DNA of 44,448 bases from an uncultured Clostridia bacterium (GTDB lineage Bacteria; Bacillota; Clostridia; Christensenellales; Borkfalkiaceae), in NCBI GenBank assembly GCA_934272745.1, contig CAKQSI010000016.1:1-44448 (forward strand), written 5' to 3'. Made by a program: the position numbers and the translations under genes. Below, in pieces: positions 38,606 through 44,448 of this stretch; the first letter of the stretch is position 1, and each line of letters begins with the position of its first letter. A model generated the notes under the pieces. The model saw only the letters and a program-made list of their open reading frames with translations. It was not told the origin of the DNA and searched no databases.

Positions 38606-39583
38606 ATGAAAACCGCGCTGATCGTTTTTCTCGTCGCGTTTGCGCTTTCCGGCTGTATTACCGGGGTGATGATTCCCCTTTTAAGAAAGATTAAAGCGGG
38701 GCAGCCGGTTTCCGGTTATGTGAAGGAACATGCCGGAAAAAACGGCACGCCCACCATGGGCGGGCTGTGTTTTATTTTGCCGTCGGTTGCCGCCGCCTGC
38801 TTTTTTCTACGCGGGGACGCGCGCGTGTTTGCCCTTTCCGCAACTATCGCCGGGGCGTATCTCGCCGTCGGGTTTTTAGACGATTTTCTTAAAATCCGCT
38901 ACCGGCACAACGAGGGGCTTCGCCCCTGGCAAAAGATCGTTTTCCAACTGGCGATCGCGCTCATCGGGGCGGCGTTTGCGGTCAAAAACGGACTGTCGTT
39001 TTTATACCTGCCGTTTACGAAAAAGGTGATAACGCTGCCCGAAATCGCGGTATTTCTGCTGTTTGTTTTCGTCTTTTTATCGGTAACGAACAGCGTTAAT
39101 TTAACCGACGGACTGGACGGACTTGCAGGCTCTGTCAGCGCGATCTATCTGTTCGTTTCCGGCACGATGATTTTGCTGGAATCGGCGCTTTTCGGAGGTT
39201 CGGACGAACTGCGCGGAATCAGCACGCTTTCGTTTGCGCTTTCCGGCGGAACGGTAGGGTTTTTACTGTACAATTCTCACCCGGCAAAACTGTTTATGGG
39301 GGATACGGGCAGCATGGCGCTTGGCGGCGCGATCGGTGCGATCTCGCTTTTTTCGGGAAACGCGCTGGTAATTCCCGTACTTGGCATAACTTACGTCCTT
39401 TCCAGCATATCAGTAATTGTGCAGGTTTTGTGGTACAAACGTACCAAAAAGCGGGTGTTTTTGATGGCGCCTTTCCATCACCATCTGGAAATGAAGGGCG
39501 TCAGAGAGGAGAAGATCGTCTTTTACTACGCGGCGGCGACGCTGTGTCTGGGAATGCTGCTTCTTCTGCCGCTTCTGACCTGA
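38606..39583 (+). CDS. mraY: Phospho-N-acetylmuramoyl-pentapeptide transferase
   Basis: Moves phospho-MurNAc-pentapeptide to undecaprenyl phosphate, forming lipid I. It has 325 residues and about ten membrane helices. GTPTMGG, LDDFLKI, NSVNLTDGLDGLAG, FMGDTGS and MAPFHHHLEMKG are diagnostic, including the Asp residues and the HHH motif. GGGAGGGAG precedes the ATG. Confidence 0.96.
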   Translation: MKTALIVFLVAFALSGCITGVMIPLLRKIKAGQPVSGYVKEHAGKNGTPTMGGLCFILPSVAAACFFLRGDARVFALSATIAGAYLAVGFLDDFLKIRYRHNEGLRPWQKIVFQLAIALIGAAFAVKNGLSFLYLPFTKKVITLPEIAVFLLFVFVFLSVTNSVNLTDGLDGLAGSVSAIYLFVSGTMILLESALFGGSDELRGISTLSFALSGGTVGFLLYNSHPAKLFMGDTGSMALGGAIGAISLFSGNALVIPVLGITYVLSSISVIVQVLWYKRTKKRVFLMAPFHHHLEMKGVREEKIVFYYAAATLCLGMLLLLPLLT

Positions 39584-39597
39584 AAGGCGGGGCGTTT

Positions 39598-40944
39598 ATG
39601 CGGTTTTTCGGTGAAAATTTTCTTGTTGCAGGGCTTAAAAAAAGCGGCGTTGCCGCGGCGGAATTACTGCTTTCGCACGGGGCGAAAGTCTTTTTGTACG
39701 AGCGGCTGGAAACCGACCTGACGAGAAAAAACGCCGAAGGTTTAAAAAAACGCGGCGCCGTCGTTCTTTCTAAAGAAGAGGTGGGGCAAGTCATTGAACG
39801 TTGCCGCGCGGTGGTGCTCAGTCCCGGCGTGCCGATCGACGACCCGATTTCGCTTCTCGCGCACGAAAAAAACGTCCGCGTGACGGGGGAAACCGAACTC
39901 GCCGCTTATTTTTTGAAAGCGCCCGCCGTTGCCGTGACGGGGACGAACGGAAAAACCACCACCGTCACCATGATTTCGCGTATTTTCGGGGAAGCGGGCA
40001 TTACTGCGCCCGCACTCGGCAATATCGGCGTTCCTCTTTCTTCCCGCGCGGAAGAGCTGGGGGATAAGGACGTCGCCGTGGTGGAAGTTTCCAGTTTCCA
40101 GTTGGAAACGATCCGCAGTTTCACGCCGCACGTCGCGGTGCTGACTAATTTTTCGGAAGATCACCTGAATCGCCATTACACTATGGCGAACTATCGGGCG
40201 CTGAAAAAACGCCTGTTTTTCAACCTGAAAGAAAGCGAATACGCCGTTTTGAACGCGGAAGACGCCCTCTCACGGGAGATTGCTGCGGAAACGAAGGCGC
40301 ACGTTTGCTTTTTTTCCTCCGAAAGGAAGGTGGACGGCGCGTACCTTGCGGGCGGCTTTTTGTGGTTTAAAGAAGAAAAACTTTTCCCCGCGGCTTCGCT
40401 TGCCTTAAAGGAAAAACATAATATCGAAAACGCGCTTGCCGCGATCGCCGCCACTAAAATTTTCGGCGTTCCGACGGAGGCGATGCTTCGCGCGCTGTCC
40501 GCCTTCCGCGGGGCGCGGCACCGTATGGAACTGGCGGGTTCCGTTAGCGGCGTGACTTTTGTCAACGATTCCAAAGCCACCAACCCCGCCTCCGCGCTTT
40601 CCGCCGTCCGATGCATGAAAAAGCCTACCGTTCTGCTCGTCGGCGGCAGCGATAAGGGGTATTCCTATCTCGAACTGTTCCGCGCGCTGGAAAATTCCGC
40701 CGTACGCTACGTCGTGATCTACGGGGAAAACCGAAAACGGGTAGAAGACGACTGCCGTGCCTCCGGCTTTTCGCCGTTCGCGGTGGCGGAAGACTTGAAA
40801 GAAGCCGTCGCTGTGGCAAAAGCGGTCGCAAAGCCGGGCGAAGTGGTGCTGCTCAGTCCCGCTTCCGCCAGTTTCGACGCCTTTTCCGGTTATGACGAAC
40901 GGGGAGAAGCCTTTATCCGTTTCGCCTTAGGGGGAAAAGCGTGA
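39598..40944 (+). CDS. murD: UDP-MurNAc-L-alanine:D-glutamate ligase
   Basis: Adds D-glutamate, the product of MurI, to UDP-MurNAc-L-Ala. It has 448 residues. VAVTGTNGKTTTV (ATP loop), EVSSFQLE, TNFSEDHLNRH, FVNDSKATNP and a C-terminal LLSPASASFDAFSGYDERGEAF are the family blocks. ATG 39598 follows AAAGGCGGGG. It overlaps ftsW by GTGA. Confidence 0.96.
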   Translation: MRFFGENFLVAGLKKSGVAAAELLLSHGAKVFLYERLETDLTRKNAEGLKKRGAVVLSKEEVGQVIERCRAVVLSPGVPIDDPISLLAHEKNVRVTGETELAAYFLKAPAVAVTGTNGKTTTVTMISRIFGEAGITAPALGNIGVPLSSRAEELGDKDVAVVEVSSFQLETIRSFTPHVAVLTNFSEDHLNRHYTMANYRALKKRLFFNLKESEYAVLNAEDALSREIAAETKAHVCFFSSERKVDGAYLAGGFLWFKEEKLFPAASLALKEKHNIENALAAIAATKIFGVPTEAMLRALSAFRGARHRMELAGSVSGVTFVNDSKATNPASALSAVRCMKKPTVLLVGGSDKGYSYLELFRALENSAVRYVVIYGENRKRVEDDCRASGFSPFAVAEDLKEAVAVAKAVAKPGEVVLLSPASASFDAFSGYDERGEAFIRFALGGKA

Positions 40945-42272
40945 GGGAGGGGCAGGCGACCGTTTCCCGCGCGGGTATAGAGGAGAACGGTTTTTGCACG
41001 GTCGCAGCGCGAACGGGCAATCATCGCGAGGAAGAAGAACGAACGGGCGCGGCGCGAACGGGCGCGGCGGCGAAAAATATTCCGTCGGTCGCGGCGCGTA
41101 AAAAACCGAAAACGCCGCTTCGTAAGCCGAAGAAACCGCTGCTGAAATCCCTGCAAATAATAGCGGAAAAGGTGCAAAGCGGGTGCAAAAAGGCGGATTT
41201 TTCGCTGAAATTGCTGCTTTGCGGACTGTCGCTGTTCGGGCTTGTGGCGGTGTATGCGGCGAGTTCGTACACGGCGCGGAAAACTTACGGCGATGCGTTC
41301 TACTTCGTCAAAAAACAGGCGTTCGGCGTGGCGATCGGATGGGTTTTACTCGCGTTCTTTTCGCGCGTGGACTATCGCAAATTACAGAAATTTGCCTATC
41401 CGCTCGTGGCGGTTACATACATTTTACTGGCGCTCGTGTTCGTGCCCGGGATCTCCAAGGAAAGTTACGGCGCAAAGCGGTGGATCGGACTTTTCGGCGT
41501 TACCGTGCAACCCAGCGAACTTGCAAAATTCGCGTTCGTGCTGTTTTTTGCGACCTATGCGGCGAAAAATCCGGGGCGGATAGGGACCTTTCGCGGTATT
41601 TTACCGCCGCTTTTCGTGTGCGCGGGGTATTTGCTGCTCATTTTGCTGGAACCCAACCTTTCGGTCACTATCTGTTTTGCCGCGGTGTGTTTTCTGCTGC
41701 TTTTTGCGGGCGGGGCGAAAAAGCGTCATCTCGGACTTCTGATTTTGCCTGCCGCGGCAGCCGTTCCCGTGCTGATTGCGGCGGAACCGTACCGCTTGAA
41801 GCGCCTTGCGGCGTTTTTAGACCCTTGGGCGGCGCCGAAAGGCGAAGGGTACCAACTTTTGCAATCTCTTTACGCCGTCGGCAGCGGCGGCTGGTTCGGC
41901 GTGGGGTTGTTTTGTTCCCGGCAGAAATATAAGTTTCTGTCTTTTGCGGAATCGGATTTCATTCTCGCCGTCATTGCGGAAGAATTGGGGTTTTTCGGCG
42001 TGCTTCTGCTGTTTTCCGCGCTTGCGGCAGTGGTCTTTCTCGGCTTCCGCGCGGCAAAGAAAAGTCCGGATTTTGTGGGGTATCTGCTTGCTTTCGGCGT
42101 GACGGCGGTATTTTTCGTACAATGTGCGGTCAATGCGCTGGTGGTGACGGGAACCATTCCGCCCACGGGCATTCCGCTCCCGTTTATCAGCAGCGGAAAC
42201 ACGGCGCTCGCCGCCTTTTTTGCGGCGTTCGGCGTTTTATGCAACGTTACCCGGCAGGGGGATAAATATTGA
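40941..42272 (+). CDS. ftsW: SEDS-family peptidoglycan polymerase / division protein FtsW
   Basis: Membrane glycan polymerase acting with the class B PBP. It has 443 residues with about ten helices. YGAKRWIGLFGVTVQPSELAKF, GEGYQLLQSLYAVGSGGWFGVGL, ESDFILAVIAEELGF and TGIPLPFISSGNTAL are SEDS signatures. The chosen start is GTG 40941, which overlaps the murD stop. This gives about 90 residues before the first helix, rich in Arg, Ala, Lys and Glu and with repeated ARTGAA words. There is no Met between this start and the first helix, though an internal GTG could shorten it. RodA and SpoVE are related; the place favours FtsW/SpoVE. Confidence 0.92.
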   Translation: MREGQATVSRAGIEENGFCTVAARTGNHREEEERTGAARTGAAAKNIPSVAARKKPKTPLRKPKKPLLKSLQIIAEKVQSGCKKADFSLKLLLCGLSLFGLVAVYAASSYTARKTYGDAFYFVKKQAFGVAIGWVLLAFFSRVDYRKLQKFAYPLVAVTYILLALVFVPGISKESYGAKRWIGLFGVTVQPSELAKFAFVLFFATYAAKNPGRIGTFRGILPPLFVCAGYLLLILLEPNLSVTICFAAVCFLLLFAGGAKKRHLGLLILPAAAAVPVLIAAEPYRLKRLAAFLDPWAAPKGEGYQLLQSLYAVGSGGWFGVGLFCSRQKYKFLSFAESDFILAVIAEELGFFGVLLLFSALAAVVFLGFRAAKKSPDFVGYLLAFGVTAVFFVQCAVNALVVTGTIPPTGIPLPFISSGNTALAAFFAAFGVLCNVTRQGDKY

Positions 42273-42342
42273 ACGGGGAATTTAGTCGTCGCAGCCGGCG
42301 GCCATAACGTCACCGGCAAGCAGCCGCGGACAAAGGAGAAAA

Positions 42343-43590
42343 ATGAGATATATCGTCGAAGGGGGACATAAACTCTGCGGCTCCGTCCGCCTGCAAACGG
42401 CAAAAAACGCGCTGCTGCCCATGCTTGCCGCGGGGATCCTGACCCAAAGCGAAGTGGTGTTTTTCGAGGTGCCGGACATCACCGACGTTTCCGCCATGCT
42501 GGACGCGCTCGTTTTTCTCGGCGCAAAGGTTTGCCGCACGGGCGAAACGGTTTCGGTAAATTACGAGGGGGTCACCGACAAAATGGCGGCGATCGGGTGC
42601 GAAAAAATGCGCGCCTCGGTCTTTCTTCTCGGCGCTATGCTGGGTCGGTTCCGCCGGGCGGAAATCGCAAAACCGGGCGGCTGCAAAATCGGCAGCAGAC
42701 CGGTGGACATTCATCTGGACGGCTTTTCCCGCATGGGCGCGGAATGTAAAGAGGGGGAGAATTCGGTCTTCGTTTCGGCAAAAAAACTGACGGGCGCCAT
42801 GATTCCGCTTCGCATGAAAAGCGTGGGTGCTACCGAAAATCTGATGATTGCCGCCGCGACCGCCGAGGGGGAAACGGTCATCGAAAACGCCGCAAAAGAA
42901 CCGGAGATCGTCGATCTTGCCGGTTTTTTGCGGGCAGCCGGGGCGAAAATCCGCGGCGCGGGGACGGACAGAATCGTAATTTCCGGCGTAAAGCGCCTTT
43001 CCGGCACCACTTATTTTGCAATGAAAGACCGCATCGAGGCGGGCACCTTTCTTTTTTCCGCCATGGTGACCGGGGGAGAAATCGAAATCGACGGCTGCAA
43101 AATTGCGGATTTGGGAGGAATTCCCGAAATATTCCGTCAAAGCGCTTGCAAAATCCGGGCAAAAGATGATAAAATACTGTTACGCAGCAAAGGACGGATT
43201 CAAACCGCGGGCAGAATCGTCACGGCGCCCTTTCCCGGGTTCCCGACCGATCTGCAATCGCCGGTGCTTCCCGTGCTGTGTCTGGCGGGTTCCCCCACCG
43301 CGGTGGAAGAAAGGTTGTTTGAAAACCGTTTTTTAATCGTCCCCGAACTTAGAAAAATGGGCGCGAAGATCGAGGCGGATTCTGCTTCGGCGATCGTTTA
43401 CCCCTCGGTTCTTACGGGGGCGCGGGTGTCTGCCACCGACCTCCGGTGCGGGGCTGGGCTGGTTATCGCCGCGCTTGCAGCGGAAGGGCAAAGCGTTGTG
43501 GAAAACGGCGCGCATATCCTGCGCGGTTACGATTCGTTCGGCAAAAAATTACGCGCCCTCGGCGCAAACGTAAAGGAAGAATTTTCGTAA
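42343..43590 (+). CDS. murA: UDP-N-acetylglucosamine 1-carboxyvinyltransferase
   Basis: First committed peptidoglycan step, adding enolpyruvate from PEP to UDP-GlcNAc. It has 415 residues. AKNALLP (Lys21, Asn22) and the active-site loop GGCKIGSRPVD with Cys114 are intact, so fosfomycin sensitivity at this enzyme is expected. FPGFPTDLQSP, and GADRIV-like and late RGYDSFGKKL segments also fit. AAAGGAG precedes the ATG. It occupies a place where murG or murC would stand in many dcw clusters. Confidence 0.94.
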   Translation: MRYIVEGGHKLCGSVRLQTAKNALLPMLAAGILTQSEVVFFEVPDITDVSAMLDALVFLGAKVCRTGETVSVNYEGVTDKMAAIGCEKMRASVFLLGAMLGRFRRAEIAKPGGCKIGSRPVDIHLDGFSRMGAECKEGENSVFVSAKKLTGAMIPLRMKSVGATENLMIAAATAEGETVIENAAKEPEIVDLAGFLRAAGAKIRGAGTDRIVISGVKRLSGTTYFAMKDRIEAGTFLFSAMVTGGEIEIDGCKIADLGGIPEIFRQSACKIRAKDDKILLRSKGRIQTAGRIVTAPFPGFPTDLQSPVLPVLCLAGSPTAVEERLFENRFLIVPELRKMGAKIEADSASAIVYPSVLTGARVSATDLRCGAGLVIAALAAEGQSVVENGAHILRGYDSFGKKLRALGANVKEEFS

Positions 43591-43609
43591 ATTTCCGGAA
43601 TAAAATAAG

Positions 43610-44362
43610 ATGAAAACGAAACTGTTGAAATTACTGTCCGTAGTGCTTTGTCTGGTAGTTCTGGTCGCGTTGTTTTTCGCGCTGACCCGCGTTGCCGACA
43701 TCGACCTTACGGTAGAAGCGTCCGAAACACTGGACGCGGACGGGGCAATGACCGAACTTGACCGGTTCCTCGGCAAAAATATCGTCTTTTTGCATAAAGG
43801 AGACGTATCTGCCGCCGTCGCCAAGGCATATCCCAACGTCAAAGTGACGTCGGTCGTCAAAAAGTTCCCCAACACGATCGAAGTGCGCGTGCGCGAACGC
43901 CGCGCGCTGTTTGCCGTAAAAACGGACAAGGGGTACGATTTTATCGACGACGAGGGCGTGTTTATTTACCATAGCGATAAGGAAAACGCCTCGCCTTACC
44001 TTTCTTCCGCACTCTATTTTTCGGCGCCCGCCGGAGAAAACGCTTTAGGGGCGGTTTACGTTTCCTCCGCCGCCTATGAAACGGTAAAATTCGTGCTGAC
44101 CTATGCAAATTCGCTGGGGTATAACGGCAAAAAACTCGCCGCGCTGTTTAAAGAAGTCACCGTTTCCGCCGGCACGCTTACCATCACTTCGGCTTCGGGC
44201 GTTACGCTTGTCATCGACGAATGTTTCGATAAGCTCGAAGAAAAAACGCAGTATCTTTTCAGCGCGTACCACGCCTCTTCCGACGCGCAGAAACTTTCCG
44301 GCAAGATCGCCGTGTTTACGGACGAAAGCGGACAGGTTACCGCGCAGTGGATCGCGAAATAA
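43610..44362 (+). CDS. ftsQ: FtsQ/DivIB-like cell division protein
   Basis: Bitopic divisome protein. It has 250 residues. One membrane helix (about 8-26) is followed by a POTRA-like domain with FLGKNIVFLHKGDVSAAVAKAYPNVKVTSVVKKFPNTIEVRVRERRALFAV, the usual FtsQ pattern ending in an ERxPxA-like segment. A beta domain follows, with VYVSSAAYETVKFVL and the tail VTAQWIAK. It starts 20 bases after murA; the ribosome site is a weak TTCCGGAATAA. The gene is the last complete gene of the window. Confidence 0.88.
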   Translation: MKTKLLKLLSVVLCLVVLVALFFALTRVADIDLTVEASETLDADGAMTELDRFLGKNIVFLHKGDVSAAVAKAYPNVKVTSVVKKFPNTIEVRVRERRALFAVKTDKGYDFIDDEGVFIYHSDKENASPYLSSALYFSAPAGENALGAVYVSSAAYETVKFVLTYANSLGYNGKKLAALFKEVTVSAGTLTITSASGVTLVIDECFDKLEEKTQYLFSAYHASSDAQKLSGKIAVFTDESGQVTAQWIAK

Positions 44363-44372
44363 TTTGACTGCA

Positions 44373-44448
44373 TAGGGATTCCATTCGTCATCACTAATTA
44401 CCGAAAAGGCGTCTTTTTCGCCATTTTCCGCGACCGTTCGGGCGCAGT
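44373..44448. mobile_element. Start of a second copy of the 295-bp inverted-repeat element
   Basis: The last 76 bases match the reverse complement of 19475-19550 with only two differences. They begin with the same TAGGGATTCCAT end. The copy starts 11 bases after ftsQ and is cut by the window edge. It shows that the element is dispersed in the genome, here in the opposite orientation. Confidence 0.88.

Overview
The window looks like chromosome from a moderately GC-rich, spore-lineage member of the Clostridia. Evidence for this: a Gpr-type germination protease, a MurE with the meso-diaminopimelate motif DNPR, a SEC-C methionine aminopeptidase, a CmpB-type membrane protein, a DUF6320-type protein, near-consensus sigma-A promoters with 17-base spacers and strong purine-rich ribosome binding sites. 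An uncultured gut Clostridia lineage is a reasonable guess; the sequence alone does not name the species.

Left part (1-11.8 kb): the 3' end of an ABC ATPase gene, a leftward aminotransferase gene, then a rightward operon aroF-tyrA-aroB-aroA-aroC-pheA-aroE/K-aroQ. It encodes all seven shikimate steps plus the prephenate branches to Phe and Tyr; the aminotransferase could finish the pathway. The operon starts with a promoter, an 18-residue Tyr/Phe-rich leader peptide and two hairpins, which is the layout of ribosome-mediated attenuation.

11.8-17.2 kb: livJ-H-M-G-F, a branched-chain amino acid ABC importer. It is preceded by a consensus promoter, a 30-residue leader peptide packed with Ile and Val codons, and again two hairpins, the second a strong terminator. 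Two leader-peptide attenuators of the same layout, one for aromatic amino acids and one for branched-chain uptake, are the most interesting signal here.

17.2-32 kb: a mixed housekeeping stretch. It holds cardiolipin synthase; a 295-bp inverted-repeat element; a translationally coupled set (CmpB-like protein, GT8 glycosyltransferase, serine acetyltransferase); map; mutY; a coupled module of SGNH hydrolase, HxxxD acyltransferase and zinc-ribbon membrane protein; two small unknown proteins with their own promoters; lgt; leftward rpsT; gpr; and murI.

32.8-44.4 kb: a division and cell wall cluster mraZ-rsmH-ftsL-pbp-murE-mraY-murD-ftsW-murA-ftsQ. It lacks murF, murG and murC at their usual places. 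The window ends inside a second copy of the 295-bp element.

A recurrent oddity is low-complexity in-frame sequence inside otherwise conserved enzymes (AroA, AroC, MurI, Gpr) or as N-terminal extensions (AroE/K, FtsW). These stretches use a vocabulary similar to the intergenic spacers.
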